Source: Panax quinquefolius
Taxonomy: Eukaryota; Streptophyta; Magnoliopsida; Apiales; Araliaceae
Assembly: GCA_020205615.1 (NCBI GenBank)
Contig: CM035170.1
Coordinates: forward strand, 43,711,807-43,775,806
Direction of reading: 5' to 3'
DNA length: 64,000 nucleotides
Shown here: positions 11,649-23,942 of the stretch, in pieces
Layout of the letters: every line of letters begins with the position of its first letter
Position numbering within the stretch: position 1 is the stretch's first letter
Program-made: the position numbers and the translations under genes
The notes under the pieces: model-generated
What the model saw: the letters and a program-made list of their open reading frames with translations, nothing else
The model's database searches: none
What the model was told of the DNA's origin: nothing

Positions 11649-12561
11649 AACAGGGAGTAGTCAGGCTGAATGACTTAAAATCAAACGCTAATTGGGAGGC
11701 AACCCAATCGTCTTTTTATTTTTCACATTTTTTTAGTCATGCTAATTAGATTAGAGTTTAGATTAAGTAGGATATAATAAGTTCATTAAGTAGATATTAT
11801 ATTGTATTGTTCTTGCTAATCTATCAACCTTGCTTCAAATGATAAAAATTTACTTACATTCATGTTTCATGGTCTTGCTGGATCCTAAAATGTTCATGGC
11901 TTGAGGATGAAGGGAAGAACTAAACAAAGCAAGCCAGTTAAAAGAAACCACCCCCGCGAGGGCGGGCCACTTAAAGAATAATACCCCCGCCGGGGTGGGG
12001 GTCTCTCACATCCGAAGTCAGGGAGCATGCCCGCCGGGGCGGGCCGTTTAGGCTTAATACCCCCTGTCGGGGCAGGGGTCCTGGATTTGAAACGGTTTGC
12101 TCGGCAGTTATATGTTACATACACTTCTTCTTATTACTTCTTCCACATATAAACTTCCAACTCCCATCCATTACACCCACTCTCTACCCACGATTCGGGC
12201 AACTTACACTACATCTTCCCACTTCATTATCACACACCCGCTACTTCATTTCATTTCTCCAACCCTCAAGCCTCTCCATTACCTCCATCCACTTCTATAA
12301 ATTCACTCCCTCATACCCCTTATTCACCACATACTCTCAACTCCACCTTTTATAGCTATGAATTAGGGCTTTTATTGAGGTACGTGTATAGCAATTGAGA
12401 AAGAGAGTGTCCTATTTTCTACTTCTTACATTCCTAGTACCATAGTAGAAGCATAATCATCTAAGTTTGGGGGGTTAAACAACTGTGCACACCAAGTAGT
12501 CGGTAGATTATGTGAATAAAATTTGGGGAGAGAATATTGTTGTTAAGGCCTTCGGAATTCA
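11649..12561 (+). other. Spacer of TE-C before the env-like ORF: hairpin, GC module, PPT-like motif
   Basis: 11691-11708 (ATTGGGAGGCAACCCAAT) is a perfect 6 bp stem with loop AGGCAA. 11949-12082 is a GC-rich island of four related units (CCCGCCGGGGCGGG type) that aligns with the LTR module at 7898-8033, including the flanking GTCAGGGA and TTTGAAAC words. ACATATAAAC near 12146 is TATA-like. AAGTTTGGGGGG at 12463-12474 is a polypurine motif about 90 bases before the env ATG. No supported gene. Confidence 0.65.
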
Positions 12562-13777
12562 ATGGCATCCAAACCCACATCAAAGAGGCAACGGGGAGAG
12601 AGTTCCACAACAACACCACCATCACGAACCTTCGATCGACGCAAATTCAAAAGTGTCATCGCCGCTGACCATTACAATTACATGGTGACTAAAGCACTTA
12701 CACCGGAGTGGGGGTTGGCACCGGATCATGTGGATGGGGAGATGATGCAACAAATATATCAAAAAGGGTGGAACAAATTCATTGAGGAACCCGAGTCCAC
12801 CGTTGTCAGCGTGGTCAAAGAGTTTTATGCTAATGCTGAGGACAAAGCACCTTTCAACACTTTTGTGCGAGGTAGATTGGTTACGTTTAGTGCCGATGCC
12901 ATCAACACTTATTATCAGTTACGAGTGCCCGGACAGTGCCAATATTCTCATTTACGTGATTTTGACCCCGACTTTGAGGCTGTTCTCAAAGAAATAACTA
13001 AACCGGGAACAACATGGATCAAGGGTCAAAATGAGGCACAGTTTTTCACAGCAAAGATCTCAGCAGGTATGGGAAGATTTGGTACGCCTTCTTATATGCG
13101 AAACTGTTTCCATCCATGCACACCTCTGATGTCACCAAAGAGAAGGCACTATTATTACATGTGATTGTGCAAGATTTCATCATCGACGTCGGGGCCATAA
13201 ATAGTTTTTCCATTCACCGATGCTTAAGTGGAAATTTTTCGGGCAGCTTGCAACACCCATCATTCATTTGTGGGTTATGTCGCCAAGCAGGCGTTCGATG
13301 GTCTGATGATGAACCCACTCAGATGCCGATGCGGCTACTAGATTCCAGAATGATCACGCGGTATTCGATGTGGGCCAGAGGTGAGTCACATCCTAGAGGA
13401 TTAGGATTTGTATTTCCATCAGCTTCGGAGGATGAAGTTGACGTTGAAGACACCTCAGAGGATGAGGATGCAACTATGGGAGAGCAAGGAGCAGAGGCGG
13501 AACCACCATCCGACGCCATATCTAGCCCTCAGTTTCTTTCTTTTCAATGCCAAATAGAGGAGCACAACAAGGAAGCACGAAGGGAGATGAGGTGGCTCGC
13601 AGCGAGGCAAGACCATATGTTTGAAGCAATGAACCTATCGTTCGCATCATTGAACACGATGCTCTAAAGCTTCAATCATAATGCTCAATTTCCATACCAG
13701 CAACCGGCCCCAATGCCACATTTTCCACCAAGTGACTCTGAGGAAGAAGAACACAACACACCACCACCCCAGGCTTA
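12562..13777 (+). pseudogene. Athila ORF3, env-like protein of TE-C
   Basis: Starts MASKPTSKRQRGESS and is open for 200 aa (12562-13164), then continues in another frame (13116-13667), past a stop at 13665-13667, to the TAA near 13775. N-terminal Ser/Thr-rich basic tail, then the ORF3 domain shared with TE-A, then a strongly acidic Asp/Glu stretch (about 13425-13500), a helical segment and a Pro-rich end. No membrane segment is evident. This gene survives in an element that lost most of pol, which is unusual. Confidence 0.75.
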
Positions 13778-14679
13778 AAGTGATTACATGGAAGTTCTCA
13801 TATTTTTATTGCTATATCTATACAATGAGGTCATTGTAATTGTCAAGTTTGCATTTCATGTTTGCATTTGTTATTTTAGTTTTGCATGTTAGTTTTAGGA
13901 TTTGCAATTGTTGCATTCATGTAAGCAGATAGTTGCATAGTACCCTAGGTGCATAAATTGTTTAATTATTTTTGTTATTTCTGCATTTTGTTATGTTATG
14001 TTTGACATATAAAAAAATAATAATAATTTAGTTAGAACTGTGTTGTTTTGCATATATCTAGCAGTCATTGTAGTTCATTTTTATTGTGGCCAATGATGAG
14101 ATTGGGATTAAGTTAACAAATACAGTACACAGTATTAGAATTGTGATGTAGTTTTGAATCATGACTTGGATCTTGTGCTTGTTTGAAATTGGTATAAAAA
14201 GGTTAGCACTTTAATAACATATGTGTCGACTAAGTAGTTTAAATTGATACATAAATAGTTTCTAAAGGATAATGCTAGTGTAAATAAGAGAATGACAATA
14301 ATAGGCAATGAAGACGGCAAATTAGGGAAGAACCTAAGTTTGGGGGAAAGAGTAGGGTATATAAGCTTCAGAAAAAGAAAAAGAAAATAAAAGCTAGTTG
14401 AGTCTTGTGATGGGTTGAGGAGAAATACTCCCCATAAACACATGTGTGAGATGGAGCGTTAAACGCACTCACCAACCATCTATAAAAAATAAAATATAAA
14501 AAGAAAAGAAAAAAAAGGAGAGAAGACGGGAAATAAAGGCAAAGAGCCCCCATCAATGAAAAAAAAAGAGCATGAATACCCTATTCGGACCCCTAATCTT
14601 GGTAAATGTTTGATTTTAGTTGGAACTTGTTTGTTTTTGAAATTTTTGAGTTTATTTTGTATGATTCATAATAAGAGAT
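13778..14679 (+). other. 3' non-coding region of TE-C
   Basis: AT-rich with no supported gene. AAGTTTGGGGG at 14336-14346 is another PPT-like motif. An A-rich, low-complexity tract follows at 14366-14575. GAGAT at 14675-14679 is the left target copy of the inserted solo LTR (right copy GATAT, one mismatch). Confidence 0.55.
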
Positions 14680-17600
14680 TGTGACGACCCAAGAATTTAG
14701 AAAATTATTTAAATCTTAAATTATTGAATAAATGTTAAATAATAAACCTAGACAGAAAATAAGTGTATGGATTTGATATTTCTGAAAAGAAATTTTTGGA
14801 TTTAAAAATCTTTGGGGTGAATTATTCAGGATTAAGGATATACGTAATTATGTTATGTGTATATAGTTGTACATGTGTACAATATGTAGTTAAGGGTCAA
14901 AGGTTGACCAGATAAACTATATCAGTAGCAAACCTTAATATTATATTAAGAACGTCAACGTTCAGTTAGAAAACCCTAAAGATTGATAAGAAACCCTAGA
15001 AACCGGTTTTGGAAACCCTAATTTCAGTTCCGGGAAATTGAAACCCTAATTCATATATTAAAATTCTAATTTAGGAATTTAAATGCTATGCATATATAAG
15101 GTTTATGTATTTTAATTACAAACCTAATCAAAGATAACCTTAATGAGTAATTAGATTTTTTAATAATTCAGAAACCCTAATTCATGGGTTATAAACCCTA
15201 ATGAATGATTATGAAACCTAATTGTTAATTAGTAATTTTAATTAGGAAATATTAATCCTAATTAGCAAGCTTGTATAATGATTAGTAAATGTTAATATAA
15301 TTAGAAAATCCTAATTATAATTTTGAAATATTAATTTTCTATTTTGAAAACCGAAATTTTGAAATCCTAGAAATTTAATTTCAAATATGTTAGGGTTAAA
15401 TCCTAAACCCTAAGGGTCAAACCCTAAATCCTAAGGGTTAAACCCTAAACCTTAAAGGTTTGGACAATTTACTAATATGTCATTAAGAACAAAACAAAAA
15501 AATCAAAATGACTACTTTGCCCTTTTGCATTATTGGAGGAAACATGAGAATCTTGCCAAGATATTGGGTGATTGACCAAATCTAGCTACACTATATAACA
15601 GAATTCAGCCAATATTAGCCCCATAACAACCATTTCAATTTCATTCAAATTTATAAATAATTGAAGAGAGAAAGTCATTATCTAGCCTAATTTTTTGTAA
15701 CAAACTCTCAACCCACACTTCCTCTCTCTACACCCACAAAAATATGGAGTATATCAGTCCCTTATATGATCCATAGCAAGCCAAGAATAGATCCCAATGA
15801 TCAGAAATCAAGATCAAGCTTCAAGTGGTATAAACCCTAATTTTTGTAAATCATATGATTTTATGTTAATGATTTTATGTTAATCATGGATCCATAACAT
15901 CTAGATTCTCGAATCTAAAGATTTTAAAAATCTGGAAAACTTGAAAAATTGGGCCTGACAGCAATATGTCAGAGGCCTTAGATCTTTACCTGTTAATGTT
16001 TTGGTGTATTTTATATTATATATCTGTTCTTTGTTGTTAGGTCTTTGATCTAAGACTTTAATCAAGCTTAGATCATGATTATATTGCAAGATATGATCGG
16101 TCAAAAGGCGTTGACCAAGCACGAAACTATTTTCTGGGCAGCCCAAGAAATTTCAAAAATTTCTGACAGTGATATTCATGACCCTAGATCTTGCTGTATT
16201 TAAAGAGTTTGGTCAAGTTATTATTTTGTGGTTGTAACCTGACATGCGAACTTCACATCTATGCTTTTATATTACTTAGATCATGACCAGAATGACAATT
16301 AATCTCGGTCAAACCTATGTTGACCAATCTGCCTGAAGAACAAATCTGGGTAACCCAGATTTTCCCATATCGCCTCGATAAGCATATTCACGAGCCCGGA
16401 TCCGCTCAGATTTGATGCTTTGATGGTGTTAATATATCTATGTTGTAATATGGTCTAGGGACTACATATTGGTTCCTTTATTTCGCTTAAACAACCAACA
16501 CGATTCATTTAATGAACGGTCAAAGTTGACTGCTAAGTCACGAAATCCTTTTCTGGAAACCCCAGATCTTCATCAGCCGAGTTTTCTGTCAGACTTTGAC
16601 CAGCCTTGATCTTCTTGTTGTGATGATAATATGATGATATGTTGTTATAGAATTGTTCACTGACATCTCCACTACAAATAAGAACCTTTAGATCACACAA
16701 ATAATACATAGTCTGCAAGTTACAAGGATTAAAAGGTAGAGATGATTGAATCGTTTCTTCATTTCGAAAACCCGAAATGAAGAACATGTCTGTCCGATAC
16801 GACTTTGTAAGGCCTTTATCTCACAGATCTGTTGTTGTTTGGTCATGGAATCATTCACTAATTGTAGAATTACATTTACACTATGGCATGAACACTTAAG
16901 TAGCCCCGAAAACGTGATGATCATGAATCTAGAATCGGTCAAACATGGTACCCTGCACACTAACATGTGTTTCTGGGCAAGCTCAAGAACAGGCCAAGAA
17001 CACCTATAGCGACGGGTCTGTCGCTATAGGGCCCTTTTAGCGACAGTTTATTTAGAAAATTATTTATTTTAATTAATAAATAGATAAAAATAATTTTTAA
17101 TTATTAAAAATACAAAATAAATTCTAAAAAATTATTTTAAAATCTGAAAAATAGTTTTTAATTATTTAGAGTATATTTCATAAATATTTAGTATTTTTGG
17201 AATATAAATAATATATAATTTATTTAATTATAATATTAAATAAATTATTTAAAAATGATTTTAATACTTGAAAATCATGAAAAATTATATTAAGGTATAA
17301 GAAAATATTTTAAGTTATTTTTTGATGACTTTTAATATTTTGTGAGAAATTTCATCAATTAATTAATATTATTGGTAATTAGTTTATTTAATAAATATAT
17401 TAAATAAATTATGGAAAATTAGAAATAATACTTTAAAATCATATAAAAATGATTTAAGGGTTAGAAAAATATTTTAAGTTATAAAATATAACTTTTGATA
17501 TTTTGTCATGAAAATATTAATATTTTAATATTAAAAACAATTATCTGGATAATGTATTTAATTGTTTAAAATCATATAAAGGTGATTTTAAAGTATTAAA

Positions 17601-18752
17601 AATACTTTGTAATATTATAAATATATTATAATATTATGTTATAATTTTTATTAATATTTTATATTAAATAAATATTAATGATAAAGTAATATTGTGGTAT
17701 TTATATTATATAAATACGATATTAATGATTGAAATTTTTTGATAAATGATATTAATTATCTGAAAATTATTATGAGCCTATGAAAAATATTTTGACTGAT
17801 AATAAATTATCTAAGATAATTTTTTAAGTGTTTAGGCAGAGTTTAATTGAACTTAAACTCATATTGTCCGACTGTAACCGCTTGGGATGTTAGAATTGTG
17901 GTTCAGTTCAACTCAATTAATCGCAATAGTTTGACTTAATACCGAGTCTTATGTGCTGAATAGACTGATAGGGTTGTGTGTTATGTGTTTAGGTTATTCT
18001 AGGTATATATATATATATATATAGTATTATATTGTGATGATATTATTCTAATATTGGAGATCTATATTACTAATATTAGGTCTTCAGATAAAGCGATATA
18101 AATTGCGTAGCGGTAATCAATGGTTCATGCAAGTTTTTACTTAACTCTACTAAGAGTTGTTTCATTCAGATATGCTTATGGATAATCATTGTTGATTGTC
18201 ATTGTAGAATTGTACTCTGTATATATATTGCATGTATAAGTCAGGTATGAAAAGCTGATCACCTTCATTACCATTCGGTTCAAATATATTTGTTCATGTT
18301 CAATACTTGTTCAGTCAAAAGTTTGTTCATGCTAGTTCACAATTGTATTGTTGAATTATAGCCATCTTATTATTCAAATCCTGTCAATCATGATATATCG
18401 TTATATTATTGAACTTAAACTTGTTGGGAAATCTTATGCTCACCCTTGCTACATCATGATTTAACATTGCAGATTTAGAAGCATACGTCGAATACAGGAA
18501 AGGATAAAAGGCCAAGTTCAGCTTGGGATTTTATGTGCAACTTAATTGTAATAGTATAGTATGATAATAATATTGTATGTTAGATAGGATAATGAATTGT
18601 GTTTATTTGAAGGTTACTCGACCTTGGGGAAGTTTTGTGTAAAGTTTAATGTATAAATAATTTATGTTTATATCTTCTGCAAATAGTAATAGTTATAGAA
18701 TTAGCATACCAAGATCCGTGGTGATTTGGGACCCGGATTTGGGGATGTTACA
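14680..18752 (+). mobile_element. Solo LTR of the TE-H (LARD-like) family inside TE-C
   Basis: 4.07 kb, starts TGTGACGACCC and ends GGGGATGTTACA, with near-matching flanks (GAGAT / GATAT). Collinear with the LTRs at 54128-58035 and 61292-64000. No internal coding region or primer site adjoins it, so it is a solo LTR formed by LTR-LTR recombination. The first 800 bases are dense in AAACCCTA motifs. 17003-17030 is a hairpin CCTATAGCGAC-gggtct-GTCGCTATAGG absent at the matching place in the TE-H LTRs. 18005-18022 is an (AT)n microsatellite. 18438-18472 carries the conserved CTCACCCTTGC...GCAG block. Confidence 0.9.
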
Positions 18753-18996
18753 GATATTGGTTATGTATTGAATTTGAATTAATATCAGTTAGCATAGATG
18801 TTGATCACAGACACAATATATCAGTAATGACAGTCTAAGATTCAAGGATTGATAAGAAGCCAGTGATTGGTTTAATATGAAGTGTTGTAGTGTTTGCTTG
18901 ATTTTTCTGAGGCCGAAGGAATAGATACTGTTGGATTCGTAGACATATAGTTAGATACATTACATCTCATTGCATTGCATAGCATGTTAGTTTGTT
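18753..18996 (+). other. Terminal non-coding part of TE-C before its 3' LTR
   Basis: Continuation of TE-C interior after the solo LTR. The expected polypurine tract before the LTR is degraded: TAGTTTGTT directly precedes TGATAAG, where TE-A has AGTTTGGGGGTATT. No gene. Confidence 0.6.
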
Positions 18997-21900
18997 TGAT
19001 AAGTGGATTTTATATCCACGAATCGGTTCTTAATCCAAGCTTAATCGGTGTTAATTCTTCGTGTTTATGTTCTATGTTACTTTTGTATTGTTATTTAATG
19101 TGTAGGTGTGGTGGTGTGGCGTTTGAGCATAAAAGGAGTGCATTTTTGGCAATAAAGTGGCAAGAAAAGAAGAAAACAGAGTTCAGCAAAGAAAGCCTAC
19201 CCCCGCCGGGGCGGGGGGTCTTCAGGTCTGCAAGTCAGGGACTAATCCCGTCGAGGCGGTCTCTCTACATGTAAATACCCATTCACGGGGCGAGGGTGCC
19301 AATTCAATCGTCTCCAATGGTTTGAAACTCACTGACTTGGATTTTAGGACTTATTTAGGCGTATGGACTCTAAAAGAGATGGGACTTCGACCAAAACTCA
19401 TGTATGGTATATATATTGAGAAACAAATAACAAAATCATGATCATGCAAAGAAATTAACAAAGATTAAGGACAAAATTGGATATTGAGCATCGAAGTGAA
19501 GATTTTGAAGAACTTTCATATCGATTGCGGATTGAGGCTAAAGTGAAGGGTGTCCTGCATTATTCTCCTTCTTTAGTTTTATATTTGTAATTGAGAAGAT
19601 GATATCTTTAATTTATTCAGTTATTATTTCGTTTATACTGAACTAAATACTTTTTAGGCTTAAGACGGATCTTTAAGTGGAACGATGATTATGTAATCAT
19701 TGATTTTAGTTTAATAAGCTATTATCCAGTTTATCTATATTATTTTAAGCGTGAATTTATGAATTTCCTGATCAACGATTCTTTGTTGACTTGTATGAAC
19801 TCGAGAGATGAAATACGAGTCTAGACTTAGTTAATATAGCATGTATTCTTGATTTATGTGAATGTACAGAATCTTGATGAATTTTAGGGTAGAGATATTC
19901 TTGACATCGCATGTAATCAGATAAAGAACTTGAACTTAAACCTTCTTTAATTGTAATTCACATAGAGATATAGTGAGTTAGTTGATTAAGGTGTTTAACT
20001 TGATTCTATCTAATTTGTTGATTTGAGTTAATACGGTATTAGTACATCGAGAGGTGGCTAGTGCTACATACGTGTTCTTGATTAATAAACTAGGATAGTG
20101 AATTAAACTAGAATAAAGGTGTACTAATCAGAGTGATGCTTAGTGTGACTCTCCCAAAATTAGGTATACGTCACCCATCTTGGGTCGCCACTTAAATGGT
20201 ACATGAATTCAAATACAACTTAATAATACAACTGTCGTGTGCAATACGACAAAACATAAGCTGTGAGTTTGAATACAAATATTGTCTACTAGAGATTATA
20301 AAAATCAAAAGGAGTCCTCATTACAATTATTATCACACTATTTCACGTAATAGTGAGGACTACTAATGCTATCATCCGGTTCACACTCCGCTTCCCGACT
20401 AGTCCCTCGCTACATTCTCATTTCTCAAGAGAACAATAAAAGTAAAAGGGTGAGCTCAACTAGCCCAAGAGGGAAATATTATGACTAAGATAATGCGTAA
20501 TATATTATCGTTAGCCTTCAACAAAGTTGTTAACCGATACACTATAACAACCATCAAGTTTAATCGCAATGAACAAATAATCCATTAAAAGAGTCAAGTA
20601 AAGAATAAAATCTACTATCTTTTATGATTTAAAAGGTTTTTCATCACTTTTATCGCTGGGACTCAGCTTAATAAATAATTCACATCATCGAATCACCCCT
20701 GCACTATGGCCAAGGATATTCTTTAGTATCACGACACAATTATCCATGCACTATGGGCCAAGAATATTTGTGTATTCATTAATGGTCATGATCATGCCAA
20801 CAACTATCCATCAATGCACTATGGGCCAATGAGGACTTTCTCCACATCATTTATAACATTACGGTCATGATTACACCGAATACTCCCTGGTCATAATCAT
20901 ACCAAGTCTATCTATGCACTATAGGCCACAGATGACTTTCAACAAAATATAAACATGTGGATGATAACAATGATATAAGAATTCAATAAAACAAGTTCAA
21001 GAATTAATTTATCCAGGAACTAATAACGTCCAAATTGTCAACATGATACTACTTTGTAGAGTAAAATTCAAGAATGCTCAGAAGAATATTTTCATGAAAA
21101 GATACTGGATGAACGCAAATATCAACGATATTCCACTAATTTCATGGAGTATAGAAGTCAAAACTATAACCAACTGAGTATAATAAGGAATGGAATAACA
21201 AAAGAAATTACCAGGCATGCGATAGACCGCACAGGCAGGTTATTCCAATAGAATAATAAATAACTAATCGTGTCCGCGTAAAATTCACGTACAAGATATT
21301 CCAACAGTAATAATAAAGACGGAATCAGTCCGACGAAAACGCATGCATGTGATATTCCAACGAATAATAAAGATGGAATCGTGTCCAAAGAAAACGATGT
21401 AGACGAGATATTCCAAATGTAATAATAAAGACGAAATCGTGTCCGTAAGAAACGCATGCATGTGATATTCCAATGTAATAATAAAGATGGAATCGGTCCC
21501 ACAGAACGCATGCATGTGATATTCCAACAGAATAATAAAGATTTTAACCAGTCCCAAGCCAGAGAACGCATGCATGTGATGTTCCAATGAATGATAAAGA
21601 ATGGAACAACAAAAGAATTTCACCAAGTATAGGGTAGCTCATGATCAAAGTTATTCCAATAGAATAATAAGAATGGAATAACAGAAGTTCTCTTCATAGA
21701 TAAGAAAGAAATAATACTCCCTACGGGTACAACAAATAATATTCCCTACCTTGGAAAAAAACTGGATACTTGAATAGTGAGGTAGCAGATTTCTCTTCTT
21801 CTTTCTCTCTATAATTTCTCTCTATAATAATCGCTCTAAAGCTTTTGTGAATTGGTGAGAAATGAAGGAAGAATGAGCTTCTATTTATAGGAAAATATAG

Positions 21901-23490
21901 TTTCGATAATTGCACGTTTTGGGGCTCAAAAATTACAATACAATACCTCCAACTTTTCTTTCATTTTTAATTTAGTCCTGCAAGTATTATCAATCTTGCA
22001 CCAACTCCCCTAATAGTAAATAATGTGAATCAATAGTTCAATTATGTGAATCAATAGTATAATCATGTAAAAAATACGAATTACAGTATAGTACCTCCAT
22101 CTATACCTCCATTTTTAACTTAGTCATGCAAGTATTATCAATCTTGCACCAACTCCCCTAATAGTAAATAATGTGATTTAATAGTACACATATGTGAACA
22201 AATAATTATATAAGCATATGAATTAGTAGCAATTAATTTCTCATTTATCCGATAAATTACCCGATTTATCAATATAACCCCTAGACATCAATTATCATCG
22301 GAATAAATATCGATTTTCACTAACACAAACAATTCCAACATAATGAAACTATTTTTATCAAAAATATAAATTTTGAAATTTCAAAGTTTGACTTTTCCCG
22401 AAAAAGTCAACTATTGACTTTTTGACCAAATAGTGAATCCCGAATAATTTTGTGTTTATAGACTATTTTTACTAATTTCGTCGTTCGGACTCAAATATCA
22501 CGTCCGCGTCTCCAAATTCAACTCCGAACAACATTCATCATTAATATTATAACTCACAATATTTATCAACCAAATGTCGCTCCTGAGAAAGAGGGGCTTT
22601 CCAATAAGGATTTCTCCTATCAAAAGCGCATTAGGTGACCAAACCTCTCCTCGACAGTAACTTCTAGACATTATAAATATTGCAATTTAATAATATGAAT
22701 AACTTTGTCGCCTCAATTATTGATTTAATAAAATAACATATTATGCAGTATGATACTACGATGATAATCGAATCAATAATATGAGAGATATGATGCAAAG
22801 AATTATCAGAGCAATAATTGAGTATAACCGAGTGACTTCTCACGTAAACATCAATAATCAATACCGTATGTGCTACTACTATGCAACCACGCCAGACATC
22901 GTATTTCTTTTACTACCGGGTAGTTCAACAGTTAACAGTAAAACTTCCGCCGTTATTTTCATAAAGTATTTTTGTCGTTTTCTCAATCCGATAATAATTC
23001 CGTTGTGGGGGTCCACCAATGATTGTGCCGTTGTATGAATATTCCCTGTTAAAACGAATATTCCCTGACCAATCGAATATTATATAACAACTTGCGTACT
23101 TTGCAAAATTTATAAATATTACCCACAACTATAACATTATATCAAATCCACACCATAATATTCAAAAATATATTTCGAGAAAATTTAATCTTTATTCAAA
23201 AAGTTGGGGTCTTACACTTAGTGTGAAGTCGGAAACCTAATTCTCAATTATTTGTTTGAAAATTCAGTTTTTAGAAATTGTTGATTGTTTGGTGATTTTA
23301 ATATTTTTAATACTTTTAGTTATAAACTGGAAATTAATTAGTTTAATAAAATTAGGATTAATAGGAAATTGGTAATTGTGAGGTTTAAATTTTATTTACA
23401 GTGTCTGAGGGAACGATACTCTACTTAGTATTATATTACTTGTTGACCACGTATACTTGCGTGTTGTGCGTAATTAGATTTTACCCAAGA
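18997..23490 (+). repeat. 3' LTR of TE-C, split by an antisense solo LTR
   Basis: TGATAAGTGG start; homologous to 7695-9147 over 18997-20143 and 23217-23490. The GC module (19199-19297) is shorter than in the 5' LTR, apparently missing one unit. It ends near CCCAAGA, followed by the duplication GCGGG at 23491-23495. Interrupted at 20144-23216. Confidence 0.9.
20144..23216 (-). mobile_element. Solo LTR, diverged TE-K family, antisense, inside the TE-C 3' LTR
   Basis: On the minus strand it begins TGTAAGACCCCAAC and ends GGGAGAGTCACA, with perfect duplications CTTAG at 20139-20143 and 23217-23221; the empty site is at 8875-8879. 3.07 kb. It shares with the TE-K LTR the start, three GAATATTC-type boxes 19 bp apart (23037-23082), repeats containing GCACTATGGGCCA (20700-20935) and the GAGCTCACCCTTTT block (20444-20457). 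21295-21600 is a tandem array of about six 54-60 bp units beginning GATATTCCAA. Apparent ORFs here follow the array and are not genes. Confidence 0.9.
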
Positions 23491-23942
23491 GCGGGAAAGT
23501 GCAAAAATTGGCCTCGTGAGTAAAAATAAAGCAGTTTAAACCCATTGTTGAACCTTAGTTTGTATTAATATGTTGGAGTACTTGTTGTTGCATTAGTATA
23601 CATGGATCTTGATTTAGACTGCAATTTTCTATTTTGACCAGCTCAACATTGTATTCTTTGCCTTTGTCAAGTTTTTGGTGAACACAACACACACACACAT
23701 CTCTTTATAGCAAGTATGGGTTATTTGATTGTATGATATTATGTTTACAGCTAGGTTAAAATTTTATTCTTGAATCTGGATAATTCACTGAGGCACATTG
23801 GATTAGAATTCCAATTTAACTGGAAAAAAACTTGGGACTAATTTGCATCATAATTTAGTTTGCATAACATGTAGTTGTATTTCATTGTTTAATGTCGTAT
23901 GCATTACTTGAGAGCAAGAAATAGTTCAAGTTTGGGGGTATT
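23491..23942 (+). other. TE-A interior resumes: 3' non-coding end with polypurine tract
   Basis: Right GCGGG copy at 23491-23495, then the continuation of TE-A's 3' region. AAGTTTGGGGGTA at 23928-23940 lies just before the LTR start TGATAAGTAGG, the expected place for the plus-strand primer. No coding sequence. Confidence 0.75.

Larger units (their letters stand above)
7695..23490 (+). mobile_element. TE-C: Athila-like element lacking RT, RNase H and integrase
   Basis: Bounded by GCGGG duplications (7690-7694 and 23491-23495) and by two LTRs (7695-9147; 18997-23490 with an insertion). Primer site for tRNA-Asp at 9154-9171. The interior encodes gag, protease and an env-like ORF. Between the protease end (about 11600) and the post-pol hairpin (11691) no RT, RNase H or integrase is left. 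It is interrupted by two solo LTRs. The layout resembles a non-autonomous TR-GAG type, with the unusual retention of ORF3. It sits in the 3' untranslated part of TE-A. Confidence 0.88.

Noticed and set aside
20660..21600. Repeats with spacers resembling a CRISPR array
   Set aside because: Repeat units are imperfect and contiguous, spacers are homologous to each other, and the context is a plant LTR.
21164..21626. Two overlapping minus-strand reading frames of 113-135 codons with repeated motifs
   Set aside because: They follow the 54-60 bp tandem array inside a solo LTR; their repetitive peptides reflect the DNA repeat and no start context or homology supports a gene.
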